Under the pieces are notes generated by a model that saw only the letters and a list, made by a program, of their open reading frames with translations, was not told the DNA's origin and did not search any database. Shown piece after piece: positions 32,403 to 42,190 of a DNA stretch of 44,316 nucleotides (position 1 is the stretch's first letter; every line of letters begins with the position of its first letter). The DNA lies in the NCBI RefSeq assembly GCF_004343705.1, contig NZ_SKFH01000020.1, positions 1 through 44,316 of the forward strand, read 5' to 3'. Both the position numbers and the translations under genes were made by a program. The stretch is from Flaviaesturariibacter aridisoli (GTDB taxonomy: Bacteria > Bacteroidota > Bacteroidia > Chitinophagales > Chitinophagaceae).

Positions 32403-33581
32403 ATGAAGTCGCTCAAGGAACTGTTTGCCGATTTTTTTCACAGCGAGAAGACCGCCGGCCTGTTGCTCGTGTGCTGCACGGTCGTGTCGCTTTTCCTGGC
32501 CAACACAGGCGCCGCGGAAGGCTACCTGCACCTGGTGCATGTTGACGTCGGGCCGCGAGCGCTGCACCGCAGCGTGGAAGGCTGGATCAACGACGGGCTG
32601 ATGGCGGTCTTTTTCCTCATGGTGGGCCTCGAGGTGGAGCGCGAGCTTTACGTGGGGGAGCTGTCCGATCGCCGTAAGGCGGTGCTGCCGCTGGCGGCGG
32701 CGTTGGGCGGCATGCTGGTGCCCGCGCTCGTGCACTTCGCCCTCAACCGGGGCACGCCCACGCAAAGCGGGTTTGCCATCCCCATGGCCACCGACATTGC
32801 CTTTGCGCTCGGCATCCTGTCGCTGGCGGGCAAACGGGTGCCCGTATCCATCAAAGTGTTCCTGGCTGCGCTGGCCATCATCGACGACATCGGCGCCGTG
32901 CTGGTGATCGCCTTTTTTTATACGAAAAAGCTGGGCGTCGGCTACCTGCTGGGTGCCCTGGGCATCTTCGGGGGGCTGCTGCTGCTGAACCGCCTGCGGG
33001 TGCGCTTCCTTTGGATATACCTGCTGGCCGGCGTTGGGATGTGGTACTGCCTCCTGCAATCGGGGGTGCATGCCACGCTGGCGGGGGTGCTGCTGGCCTT
33101 TGCGATTCCTTTCCACGAACGCGACGAACGGAATATTTCCCTCCGCCTGCAGCATTGGCTGCACCGCCCCGTGGCCTTTGGCATCCTGCCGCTGTTCGCG
33201 CTGGCCAACACCGCCATCGTGCTGCCCGCCGAGGGGTTCACGGCGCTCGGAAACCGCAATGCGCTGGGCATTATGCTGGGTCTTTTCCTGGGCAAGGTGA
33301 CGGGGATCCTGCTTTTCACGGGGCTGCTGCTGCGCCTGGGCCTCGGTCGCCTGCAGGAAGGCCTTAACTGGGGCGGCCTCGTGGCTGCCGGCTTCCTCGG
33401 TGGCATCGGCTTTACGATGTCGATGTTCCTTGCCAACCTTTCCTTCGACGACCCCGCGCTGGTAACGGCTTCCAAACTGAGCATCCTGCTGGCTTCCACG
33501 TTGTCGGCGCTGCTGGGCCTGCTGCTTTTGCGCCTGCAATGGGGCCGCCGCCAGAGGATATATGGCAAAATATTTAAATAA
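32403..33581 (+). CDS. nhaA: Na+/H+ antiporter NhaA
   Basis: 392 residues with about 12 membrane helices. Landmarks: EGWINDGLMAVFFLMVGLEVERELYVGEL, GFAIPMATDIAFALGILSLAGKRVP, and the ion-binding AIIDDIGAVLVIAFFYT with Asp161/Asp162. It exchanges protons for sodium across the inner membrane, giving pH and salt tolerance. A histidine-kinase gene starts 27 nt after its stop, so the two may be co-transcribed. Confidence 0.97.
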   Translation: MKSLKELFADFFHSEKTAGLLLVCCTVVSLFLANTGAAEGYLHLVHVDVGPRALHRSVEGWINDGLMAVFFLMVGLEVERELYVGELSDRRKAVLPLAAALGGMLVPALVHFALNRGTPTQSGFAIPMATDIAFALGILSLAGKRVPVSIKVFLAALAIIDDIGAVLVIAFFYTKKLGVGYLLGALGIFGGLLLLNRLRVRFLWIYLLAGVGMWYCLLQSGVHATLAGVLLAFAIPFHERDERNISLRLQHWLHRPVAFGILPLFALANTAIVLPAEGFTALGNRNALGIMLGLFLGKVTGILLFTGLLLRLGLGRLQEGLNWGGLVAAGFLGGIGFTMSMFLANLSFDDPALVTASKLSILLASTLSALLGLLLLRLQWGRRQRIYGKIFK

Positions 33582-33608
33582 TGGTATTTTCGCAGGAGCA
33601 ACCAGCCT

Positions 33609-35639
33609 GTGAAAAAAAACTCCACGTCCGTCCTTTGGCTTCTCGCCGCCCTGCTGTTCCTGTCTGCCGCCTGCGACCGGAAGCACCAAAGCCCAACGAC
33701 GGAAGCGGGGGAGCGCCGCTGGTGGGACGCCGCCCTGGTTCCCGGCTATCGCTCCATCGACAGCCTGCGGCACACGGGGTACATCCGGCAGCAATACGAT
33801 TCGCTCCGGCACCTGGCGCCCGAAACGCCTTTCAGCCGCTCCATACCGTTCGAGATCAGTGCCAATTACCACCTCTTTTTTACACATAACTGGGCGGCGG
33901 GCTTCGCTGCACTCGATTCGGCCCTGGCCGGATTTTCGGAAAAAGAGCAGCGCCACTACCCGAAGACCTATTTGGGCTACCTCCTCTTTGCCGGCGATAT
34001 GGCCTATCGCCTTGGTCATTACACGCAGGCCAACGAGCTTTATTTCCGCGCCAAGCGCCAATCGGACCGCTACCTGCCGCTTTGCGACCGGAGCGCGTAT
34101 ACCTATGCCATCGCCATGGTGCTGTATCGCCAGCAGGCCTTCGAGCAGTCGGCCGGCTTTTTCAGGGAGGCATTTACCGAGCAGGCCACCTGCGGGCGGG
34201 TCAGTGGTGCCATCGCCCTTCAGCAACAGGAGATCCTGAGCAATACCGGCCTTTGCTACCTCCGTCTGCAGCGCCCCGATTCGGCCCTGGCCTATTTCGA
34301 CCAGGCACTGCGCTACGCCGAGGCGCACCGCGATTCCCTCAGCCCGCTATCGATGCAGCGCATCCGGGGTGTTATTGCCGGCCACCGCGCCGCCGCCTGG
34401 CTGCAGTTACGCAACTATGCCGCGGCGGAGCCCCTACTCCGCTATAGCCTGGCGCTGATTGCGCCGGCTGCCGCCGACCCCGGCTTCGGCCAGGGCGTGC
34501 GCCTCAACCTGGCATCACTGTACCGCATCACTCACCGCTACACCGCAATGGCCGCCGAGCTCGACACGGCGCGCCGCGCCCTTGATACGATCCCCGATGC
34601 TGTGAACGAGCAAAAGTGGAACGACCTGCGCGCCGCGCTGGCGGCCCATAGTGACGACGCTCTTTCGGAGCAGGCCTACTACAGCCGCGCCGAGGCGCTG
34701 CGCGATTCGCTCAACGCGGTGCAACGGGTGCTGGCGAGCGTCAACGTATCGCGGCAGATCCGCGACAAAGAGCGTGACATGCACGTAACGATGCTTGAAA
34801 AAAGCCGTCGCTTCGACCGCATCGTGTTCGGGCTGCTGGCGGCAGTGATCGTACTGGGCGGCCTCCTGCTCTGGTTTATCCTGCGTGGCTACCGGCGCAA
34901 CCAGCAGAACCTCGAAAAGGTAAAGGCCCTCAACATCCGCATCCGGCGCCAGCAAAAAGAGCTCGACGCCGAAGCAGCACGGCGCCAGAAGCTGGTGATG
35001 GAGGCAGTGATCCAGGCGCAGGAAGCAGAGCGTACCGCCATCGGCCTCGAACTGCACGACAACGTCAACCAGATCCTGACCACCGTAAAATTGCACAACG
35101 AAATGGCGATCGACGGCATCGGCGACCGGGAGCTGATCCTGCGCCGCGCCGCGCAATACTTACAGCAATCCATCAACGAGATCCGCAGCCTTTCCAAGCG
35201 GCTGTCGGCACCGACGCTGGGTAAGATCAGCCTCCACGACTCGGTGGCCGAACTCGCCGAATCCATTAACCTCACCGGCCGCCTGCGCGTGCGCTTTGAG
35301 GGTATGGAGCCGCTCCCGGTGCGGCAGGACGCACACCTGGCGTTGTACCGCATCATCCAGGAAGCGCTGAACAACACCGTGAAGCACGCCGGTGCGCAGG
35401 AAGCATTCATTCACATTGAAGGCACCAACGACGGTGGCCTTCGCCTCGTGTATACAGACAACGGCGCCGGCTTCGACCCCGCCCGCGCCCGCGCCGGCAT
35501 CGGCATGACCAATATGACTACGCGCGCCGAAAGCCTCGGAGGCACCTGCTCGCTGCAAAGCCGCCCCGGCGCGGGTTGCCGCATCGAAGTTCGCCTTCCC
35601 AACGCGCTCGTGCCGCAGCCCGACACGGCAACGCTCTGA
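33609..35639 (+). CDS. TPR-containing sensor histidine kinase
   Basis: 676 residues. A signal or anchor segment (LLAALLFLSAAC, possibly a lipobox), a periplasmic helical part with tetratricopeptide-like repeats (about 60-385), a membrane helix (about 404-426), a coiled coil, then a NarL-type kinase core: His483 in LELHDNVNQ and an HATPase_c domain with LYRIIQEALNNTVKHA, DNGAGFDP and GIGMTNM. GTG start at 33609; no ATG in frame nearby. The usual LuxR-type partner regulator is not next to it. It lies between nhaA (27 nt) and the 925-residue gene (25 nt). Confidence 0.92.
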   Translation: MKKNSTSVLWLLAALLFLSAACDRKHQSPTTEAGERRWWDAALVPGYRSIDSLRHTGYIRQQYDSLRHLAPETPFSRSIPFEISANYHLFFTHNWAAGFAALDSALAGFSEKEQRHYPKTYLGYLLFAGDMAYRLGHYTQANELYFRAKRQSDRYLPLCDRSAYTYAIAMVLYRQQAFEQSAGFFREAFTEQATCGRVSGAIALQQQEILSNTGLCYLRLQRPDSALAYFDQALRYAEAHRDSLSPLSMQRIRGVIAGHRAAAWLQLRNYAAAEPLLRYSLALIAPAAADPGFGQGVRLNLASLYRITHRYTAMAAELDTARRALDTIPDAVNEQKWNDLRAALAAHSDDALSEQAYYSRAEALRDSLNAVQRVLASVNVSRQIRDKERDMHVTMLEKSRRFDRIVFGLLAAVIVLGGLLLWFILRGYRRNQQNLEKVKALNIRIRRQQKELDAEAARRQKLVMEAVIQAQEAERTAIGLELHDNVNQILTTVKLHNEMAIDGIGDRELILRRAAQYLQQSINEIRSLSKRLSAPTLGKISLHDSVAELAESINLTGRLRVRFEGMEPLPVRQDAHLALYRIIQEALNNTVKHAGAQEAFIHIEGTNDGGLRLVYTDNGAGFDPARARAGIGMTNMTTRAESLGGTCSLQSRPGAGCRIEVRLPNALVPQPDTATL

Positions 35640-35664
35640 CCTTCCGTTCTGCGTTTGGGCAGAT

Positions 35665-38442
35665 ATGGCTACCTTTTCCGGACAATCTAACTGCATGAAC
35701 CAAGGAGCATCCTCCGCAACGGCGCCCGCTGCGGTGCCTGCATTCGATACCTGGCCGGGTATGGACCTCACTTACCACTACAGCGCCGGCCCGCGCCTGA
35801 ACCTTTCCTTCCGCCTCGATGTTAGCCGCTACGACGCCGCTACAGACACCATGTGGCGTGAGCAGGCCGATCGCGATAGCGAGACCTATGCTGCCCGGTT
35901 GCGCCAATGGGAAGAGCAGGCGGAAGCGGTGCTCCACCTGCGCTCCACCCTCAATCCCGAAACGGAGCTGCCCTTTGCCGTCGGCCACAGGGAACAGATC
36001 GCCGGCTTTCTTCGTTCGATCGTTGCTTACCTGGAAGAAGTGTCGCGGGAAGCAGCAGGAACTGCGCCCGGAGCACTGCTGCTTTCCTGGGAGGTGGCCG
36101 CCGGTGCCGCCAACGCGGCATCGCTGTTTGAGCTGCAGGTGTCAGTTGAACGTAGTGTTACCACGGCGGAGGAGGATGGTGAGCCTTCCGTAGAAATACA
36201 GGAGCCGCTTTCTTCAATGGCGATTTTGCCAAGGATAGATGCGGACGCTGTGGAGGCGGAAGCGCTTTGGGGTTTTTTTGCAGCCGGTTTTGCGGAGGCG
36301 TTTCCCGCCCGTGAAGCGGAAACGCTGCTGCCCGCCACGGGCGGTGTTCCGGAAGGATCAACAGATGGCGAGCTCGGGGGGCTCTGGGTACTGCGCCTGG
36401 GCACCGATCGCAGCCGCGATGCCTGGGTAGAAATCGGGGCGCCTGCGCCCACCCTGATGCGTCCGCCACTATTGCGCCTGCTCTTATCGGGTGCCGTGAA
36501 TGTGCCCGTTTATGTACCGGGCGAAGGACTGCTGCCAGCGACCGTTGAAGGCAGGTTTTCGGCGATCGACGGCAACGTGTGGGCGAATAATTTCCTGGAT
36601 GCGCTGGACCGGGTGATGGGAGATGGGGCGGGGCGGAAAAGGCTGGCTGTCGCCTGCGATGCATCCCTCTTTAACGAATACAGTACCCTGCGCGAGCGGC
36701 TCGCCGAGTTACTCTCTGCTGGGCACGAAGCCGTTTATGGGGACGAAACCCCGGAGGCGGATGCACTGGCTTCAGCCCGCAAAGCGTTGCGCCTGCGGTT
36801 GGAGGAATGCCTGTCGGCTGCTCATGACGCAGTGATAACTTACCCATTCACTGGCGGAGGGAACTTCCCCGATGGCGCGCAGGCCTGGCTGGCCGGTACG
36901 CGTCAGGTTCCGGGTGATGGCTTTTTAACGAACCACGCTCCCCACCATTGGCAACTGCCCCTGCGGCCCTTGGGACAGGAAGCCTGGCTGGCGCTGCTCC
37001 TGGCACCGCCCGCCGATGTTACGCGATCGTCTGCGGCAGTGGCGCCCCTTCATGACCTGACGCACATCGGGCTCCAAAGTGCCGGTGGAACGGGCGCTAT
37101 CGCCTGGCTCCGTTTATTGAACAAACCGGCAGGTGCTGCTCCTTTCAACCCCTTGCACCTGGCGCCCGGCGAAACGATCCTGCCGCTTCCGCAACGCGTG
37201 TATCCCTCCGCCATTGCCCTGCACCAACAGCAAGCCCTGGCCGGCCCGTTGGCGCCACTGTCGGTCGCAAGCGCCTGTTCCTGGCGCTACGCCCTGGCCT
37301 ATGGCCACGAAAAAGGGCCGCAGGACCGCTTCTATGCAACGCTTCAGCTGGACCGGCCGCTGGCTCCGTCGGCGGTAGCACCCCGCACGCAGGGTGGCGC
37401 TTTTTTTGAAGCCCTGGCCTGCTTCAACACCTGCCAGCCGCAGGTGCAGGCCGATATCGAAAATTTTCTCCAAAAGCCTGATGAAGAAGCGTCTTCGCCC
37501 GAAGCGCTGCGCATGGCGCGGGTTGCATTGGAGGCCTTTGTGCGGCTGGCCGCCGATGTCGTCGCTGCCTGGCCCGCGCAACCCGGTGCCGGCATCGTTC
37601 CGGACCAAACGGGTAGTCCCGAATATTCGTTTTCCATAGCGGAAAGCAGAGAAGCCGACGGCACACTCAAAGTGACGGCAAAGGGGGGAGCCGCTGCACT
37701 CTCGCTGCAGGTGGAGATTCCTGGTTATAAAAGCCGGCCCGTCGCCGACCAACCAGGCAGCTGGACTTTTGCCGGTGGTGCCGGTGACCTTTCTTTCGAA
37801 GCGGCACGAACGCTTTCGCGGCAACTGGTATGGGACGGGCTCCGAGTACCCATGAACCGCCAGGCCACGGCCACTCTTCGCATGCGCCGCAACGAGCAGG
37901 TGGAAGGCCGCGCTTTGAACCCGAAATTTGTCTTCGATACACCGCTCGTTACCTTCAAGCACACGGTAGCTCCCTCCCTGGATGAGCAAGAGACGATCGG
38001 GGCCGCCAGTTGGATGACAGGTCAGGGACCCTGGACGCTGGACGCGGTTTTGGAAGCATTGTTCCGCACGCTGCTGCCGGCCGGCTTCGGCAGTTGCCTG
38101 ATCCGGGTAGGCTGCAGCTATCGATACCCGTTAGCTGCCGGGGGTGTGTTGCCGGATGTTGAGCTGCCCGTGCTGCTGCTGCCTTTGCGACAGTTTGAAG
38201 AGCAAAGTGATTTTGCGCCCGCTGCCGGGTGCAAGGAAACGGCTGCCGGACCTGGCGGACCGTTCGTTTGCGCGCTGGCCCAAGGCTGCCGCACCTGGCT
38301 GGCGCAAACGGCGCCGCCACGGGAAGGCGGTTCTTTCGTGCTCGATGTGACGTTGCTTTCCGACAACGAAACGCAGGCGCCGCTGCTGCACCTGCATTCC
38401 CTCCGCATCGCCCTGGCGCTGCTGCGCGACCTGCCGGTTTAG
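35665..38442 (+). CDS. large orphan protein, 925 residues
   Basis: No named domain recognised. No signal peptide or membrane helix, so probably cytoplasmic. Visible features: an N-terminal beta-rich part (MDLTYHYSAGPRLNLSFRLDVSRYD), a helix-rich middle (about 310-385: VWANNFLDALDRVMGD and LRERLAELLSAGHEAVYGDETPEADALASARKALRLRLEECLSAAHDAV), a segment around 535-560 with WRYALAYGHEKGPQDRFYATLQLD, helices at about 575-640, and a beta-rich C-terminal quarter. The codon use and length argue for a real gene. It starts 25 nt after the kinase gene. I have only a vague sense of similar unannotated proteins; no function is offered. Confidence 0.85.
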   Translation: MATFSGQSNCMNQGASSATAPAAVPAFDTWPGMDLTYHYSAGPRLNLSFRLDVSRYDAATDTMWREQADRDSETYAARLRQWEEQAEAVLHLRSTLNPETELPFAVGHREQIAGFLRSIVAYLEEVSREAAGTAPGALLLSWEVAAGAANAASLFELQVSVERSVTTAEEDGEPSVEIQEPLSSMAILPRIDADAVEAEALWGFFAAGFAEAFPAREAETLLPATGGVPEGSTDGELGGLWVLRLGTDRSRDAWVEIGAPAPTLMRPPLLRLLLSGAVNVPVYVPGEGLLPATVEGRFSAIDGNVWANNFLDALDRVMGDGAGRKRLAVACDASLFNEYSTLRERLAELLSAGHEAVYGDETPEADALASARKALRLRLEECLSAAHDAVITYPFTGGGNFPDGAQAWLAGTRQVPGDGFLTNHAPHHWQLPLRPLGQEAWLALLLAPPADVTRSSAAVAPLHDLTHIGLQSAGGTGAIAWLRLLNKPAGAAPFNPLHLAPGETILPLPQRVYPSAIALHQQQALAGPLAPLSVASACSWRYALAYGHEKGPQDRFYATLQLDRPLAPSAVAPRTQGGAFFEALACFNTCQPQVQADIENFLQKPDEEASSPEALRMARVALEAFVRLAADVVAAWPAQPGAGIVPDQTGSPEYSFSIAESREADGTLKVTAKGGAAALSLQVEIPGYKSRPVADQPGSWTFAGGAGDLSFEAARTLSRQLVWDGLRVPMNRQATATLRMRRNEQVEGRALNPKFVFDTPLVTFKHTVAPSLDEQETIGAASWMTGQGPWTLDAVLEALFRTLLPAGFGSCLIRVGCSYRYPLAAGGVLPDVELPVLLLPLRQFEEQSDFAPAAGCKETAAGPGGPFVCALAQGCRTWLAQTAPPREGGSFVLDVTLLSDNETQAPLLHLHSLRIALALLRDLPV

Positions 38443-38647
38443 GATTACGCTCCGACAATTGGGGCGGCCCTCCTCCCAATTCATTCGCTGACCCGGCGCG
38501 GTTGGTGCGGGATGCTGTTTGCCGCTGCGCAGGCAGGTGCATTTTTGCAGCGCCGGAACAGTCGCATCCCCGGGCCTGTACCGTATTTATACGGTGCGCC
38601 GACCTGGAAAAACACCCTTGTTGCTGCTCCGCTTTAAACCCTGCAAC
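38443..38647. promoter_or_regulatory. 205-bp upstream region with palindrome CCGTATTTATACGG
   Basis: ACCGTATTTATACGGT at 38580-38595 is a perfect 16-bp palindrome in the leader of the repeat-protein gene, 53 nt before the ATG. The 14-bp core also occurs in the SMP-30-like gene at 28374-28387. CATTTTTG at 38536-38543 is one change from a -7 element. Confidence 0.45.
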
Positions 38648-41600
38648 ATGAAACCAAGCCTGCTTCTTGTGGCAGTGCTCGCCTTCCTGCGCGTGCACGC
38701 CACTGACCCCGCTACGTCGGCGTCGAACGTTCAATTTCCCGCCGCGAATATTGATGGCGGCCAGTTCAACCTCACCTTCAGCACCGGCTCCGGTAACGGG
38801 CGCATCGTGGTGATCAAAGCCGGCAGCGATATCACCGGCACACCGGTGGATGGGGTTACGTACAATGCCTCCACCACCAACAGCAATGCTTCGCTGGCTT
38901 CGGCCGCGGCCTTTACGGCTCCCAACGAATGGGTGGTATACCGCGGCACTTCGGGCAACATTACGGTAACCGGACTTACGCCGGGTACCACCTACTACGT
39001 GGCCGTATTCGAATACAGCACCGTTGGTACGCCCAACCCCGATTACTCCAACGTGACGCCCGCCAACAAATTCGTTACCACGAAGTCGGCCCCCGTCACC
39101 AACGCTACCATCACCTCGGTGAATACGGTAACGGGCAACTCGGTGCGCGTGACCTTTACCAATGGCAGTGGCACCGGTCGCATTGTGGTGGCCCGCAAAG
39201 GCGCGTCTGTCACCGCGCTGCCCGAAGACCTGAAGGCGTACAATTACAACAGCTCCTTCGGCTCCTCGGTGGGAAGCTCGTTTGTGCTCGATGCTGAGAC
39301 ATTCGTGGTGTACAAAACCACCAGTGGGTCGCAGGGCAATACGTCCAACGCCGACATCAGCAACCTGGAGCCCAACACCCCATACAGCTTCGCGGTTTTC
39401 GAATACAACGGCACGAGTTCGCCTGTGTACAAAACCCCTGGTGTGAGCCAGAGCGTGAGCACCAACGCCGGGCCGAGCGTAGCCAGCGGCGGCGTCAGCT
39501 TCGGCACCATCGACGGCAATGCCCTCAGCACGAACTGGGGCCGCGGCAACGGCTCGCGCACCATCGTTGTAGTGAAAAAAGGCAGCGCCGTCGCCAACCT
39601 CCCGGTAAACGGGCAGACCTACACAGCCGATGCGGCCTTCGGCACAGCTGCCGCTGAATGGGTGCCGAACTCCGGCGAATACGTGGTCAGCGCGGGCACG
39701 GGTGTCAGTGTCACCGTCACGGGGCTGGAAAAGTTTACCACCTATTACTTCGCCGTATTCAGCTACGATGCCGATGCGGCCAACAACACTTATTACCTCA
39801 ACACTACGGTGCATAAGAGCCAGAGTACGGCACTGGCGCCCACCTCCAACCGTACGATCTCGGCCACGTCGGTTACGGGCAGCACGGCGCAGCTCGCCTT
39901 CGGAAATGTGAATGCCAACAACGGTACGTATCGGCTCATGGCCATCCGCCGCGACGATCCGATCACGTGGACACCCCAGGACCTCGTGAAGTACAACAGC
40001 TCCACTTCGGCCTACGGCAGTGGCGTGCTCGTGGCGCCCGGCACTTTCCTGCTGCACAGCCAGAGCAACGGCGGTGCGCCGAACATCAGCAACCTCCTGC
40101 CCGGCCACGTGTATTACGTAACCAGCTGGGATCTCAACGGCACGAATGCGCCGGTGTACGGAGCGGGCAGCGGCACGCAGTTCACTATTCCCAATGAGCC
40201 GGCCGCCGGCCCCACCAATCCTACTTTTCCCACCATCGACGGCAACCGCCTGCGCATCGACTGGCAGAACGGTGACGGTGCCAGGCGCATCGTGATCATC
40301 CGCAAGGGCGCACCCGTAAGCACCCTGCCGGCAGACGCGGTGGATTACACCGCGGATGCCGATTGGGGCGAAGGTTCCGAGATGGGCAACGGCCTCGGCG
40401 AATACGTGGTTTTTAACAACAGCGGCAGTTCCGTCACCGTGAGTGGCCTGGATGCCGGTACGACCTATCACTTTGCCGTTGTGGAATACAACGCCACGGC
40501 CGGCAGCGCCGACTACCTCGTGACCACCGGCTCCTGGCTGGCGGCGGCGCGTGCTACCTATTCGGCGCCCGTGACGCAAACGAACATTACGGGCACCAAC
40601 AGTATTTCTACGACAACGGCAACGATCGCCTTCAGCCTCGGTAGCGGCACCTCGCGTCTTTTTGTAATGAAAGCGGGTAGCGCCGTGGATGTGTTGCCTG
40701 CCGACCTGCAGGTGTACAACGCAACGTCGCTCTTTAATGCATCGGGCAGCCATATGGGCAACGGCAACTACGCCGTTTCCAACAGCAATTCGGGCCAGTT
40801 CAATGTGACCAACCTGCAGCCCGGCGTGACCTACCACGTGGCAGCTTTTGAATTCAACGGGACGACCGGTCCGGTTTACCTGAAACCGGCGGCTACTTTT
40901 TCCTTTACCACCAACAGCGTTATCGTAGCACCGGCCACCGGCGCCACCGCGCCGTTGGTAGAGAACGCCGACGGAAACAAGCTGACCTTCCGCTGGAGCC
41001 CCGGTGGCGGCGCTTCCCGGATCGTGCTGGCCCGCAAGGCGGCCGCTGTGGACTTCGTACCGGTAAACGGAACGGGGTATACCGGCAATGCCGACTTCAG
41101 CAGCGCCACCGACCTGGGCAGCGGCAATCGCGTTGTGTATAACGGCGCAGGTAGCTTCGTATCCATTACCGGGCTCGAGCCTTCGGTTACCTACCACTTT
41201 GCTGTGGTGGAATACAACGGCTCCGGGGCCACATCCGTGTACGCGCAGAGCCTGACGCTTGCCGCTTCCGGAAGCACGGCCACGGCGCCCGCCAGCAAAA
41301 GTTCCGCACCCGTCCTGACGCCCACGGCGACCACGATGCAACTGGCCTGGAGCGGCGGCAGCGGCAGCGGCCGGATCGTGTTGGCACGTAGGGGCGCGGC
41401 TCCCGTGGCCGATCCGTCGGACCTCACAAAATACAGTGCCGACGCCCGCTTCGGCAACGGACCCCAGTTGGCGGCTGGTGAATACGTGGTGTTCGCCGGC
41501 ACCGGCAACAGCGTGACCGTCACCGGGTTGACGCCGGGCGTCGTGTATCATTTTAAAGTCGTTGAATACAACGGTGTGGATGCGCCGGTATACCTCAAGA

Positions 41601-42172
41601 GCGACGTGCTGACGATGAGTGCTGCCACGACGGCGGGGTCGCTTCCGGTGAGCTGGTTATACGTGCGCGGCAACCGCCAGGGCGATCGGAACGAGCTGCA
41701 GTGGGCTACTGCGCAGGAGCAAAACAGCGATCATTTTATCGTGGAGCGTGCCCTGCCCGGTGGCGTGTTTGTTGCCATCGGCACCATAGCGGCTGCCGGC
41801 AACAGTATAGCGCCGCGCTATTATTCATACACCGATGCATCGGCACCTGCCGGCCTCGCGCTGTACCGGCTCCGCCAGGTGGATAGCGACGGTCGCTTCC
41901 GCTATTCGGTAACAGTAACGCTGCGCGGCGAGGGTGCCGGAGCGGTGCACCTCCTGCAGAACCCGGTACAAGGCGCGTTGCTGGTAGACAATGCGGCCAC
42001 GGCCGGCGCCGCCTGGCAGATCGCCGACGGGCAAGGGCGCATCGTGGCTGCGGGTACATTACAGGGCGGCCTGCAGCGCCTCGCCCTGCGCCCGCTGGCG
42101 GCAGGACGGTACCTGCTGCTGGTAACGCCCCGGCAGGGCTCCGTGCAAAGCCTGCCGTTCCTGGTGCCCTGA
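38648..42172 (+). CDS. secreted FN3-like multi-repeat protein with sorting domain
   Basis: 1174 residues. Signal peptide MKPSLLLVAVLAFLRVHA, then eight beta-sandwich repeats of 117-126 residues resembling fibronectin type III, each with a GR/SRIVVxxKGxxV strand and a (V/T)TVTGLxPGTTYHFAVxEYN strand. A linker (LPVSWLYVRGNRQGDRNELQWATAQEQNSDHFIVERAL) leads to a C-terminal domain (about 1100-1174) with LLQNPVQG and LAAGRYLLLV, the style of a type IX secretion sorting signal. It would be exported and anchored to the cell surface. An in-frame run 43 codons upstream was rejected because the signal peptide begins at the ATG. Confidence 0.93.
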   Translation: MKPSLLLVAVLAFLRVHATDPATSASNVQFPAANIDGGQFNLTFSTGSGNGRIVVIKAGSDITGTPVDGVTYNASTTNSNASLASAAAFTAPNEWVVYRGTSGNITVTGLTPGTTYYVAVFEYSTVGTPNPDYSNVTPANKFVTTKSAPVTNATITSVNTVTGNSVRVTFTNGSGTGRIVVARKGASVTALPEDLKAYNYNSSFGSSVGSSFVLDAETFVVYKTTSGSQGNTSNADISNLEPNTPYSFAVFEYNGTSSPVYKTPGVSQSVSTNAGPSVASGGVSFGTIDGNALSTNWGRGNGSRTIVVVKKGSAVANLPVNGQTYTADAAFGTAAAEWVPNSGEYVVSAGTGVSVTVTGLEKFTTYYFAVFSYDADAANNTYYLNTTVHKSQSTALAPTSNRTISATSVTGSTAQLAFGNVNANNGTYRLMAIRRDDPITWTPQDLVKYNSSTSAYGSGVLVAPGTFLLHSQSNGGAPNISNLLPGHVYYVTSWDLNGTNAPVYGAGSGTQFTIPNEPAAGPTNPTFPTIDGNRLRIDWQNGDGARRIVIIRKGAPVSTLPADAVDYTADADWGEGSEMGNGLGEYVVFNNSGSSVTVSGLDAGTTYHFAVVEYNATAGSADYLVTTGSWLAAARATYSAPVTQTNITGTNSISTTTATIAFSLGSGTSRLFVMKAGSAVDVLPADLQVYNATSLFNASGSHMGNGNYAVSNSNSGQFNVTNLQPGVTYHVAAFEFNGTTGPVYLKPAATFSFTTNSVIVAPATGATAPLVENADGNKLTFRWSPGGGASRIVLARKAAAVDFVPVNGTGYTGNADFSSATDLGSGNRVVYNGAGSFVSITGLEPSVTYHFAVVEYNGSGATSVYAQSLTLAASGSTATAPASKSSAPVLTPTATTMQLAWSGGSGSGRIVLARRGAAPVADPSDLTKYSADARFGNGPQLAAGEYVVFAGTGNSVTVTGLTPGVVYHFKVVEYNGVDAPVYLKSDVLTMSAATTAGSLPVSWLYVRGNRQGDRNELQWATAQEQNSDHFIVERALPGGVFVAIGTIAAAGNSIAPRYYSYTDASAPAGLALYRLRQVDSDGRFRYSVTVTLRGEGAGAVHLLQNPVQGALLVDNAATAGAAWQIADGQGRIVAAGTLQGGLQRLALRPLAAGRYLLLVTPRQGSVQSLPFLVP
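38716..41640 (+). repeat. eight-unit alternating A/B protein repeat array
   Basis: Homologous positions (the RIVV strand) fall near 38801, 39179, 39557, 39929, 40285, 40653, 41019 and 41371, steps of 352 to 378 nt. Odd units carry V(N/D)G-xx-Y (A-type), even units carry xDLxxYN and end in NGTxxPVY (B-type). Confidence 0.85.
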
Positions 42173-42190
42173 ACTGCGCCGGCGCGCAAG

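Noticed and set aside
32328-34328. Minus-strand frame of 666 codons over nhaA and the kinase
   Set aside because: Antisense of NhaA and the kinase N-terminus; Gln/Arg-rich without family signatures.
37955-41551. Minus-strand frame of 1198 codons across the repeat-protein gene
   Set aside because: It is the antisense shadow of a GC3-rich repetitive gene; the plus strand has a signal peptide, repeats and a sorting domain, and the antisense product is low-complexity His/Gly/Arg.
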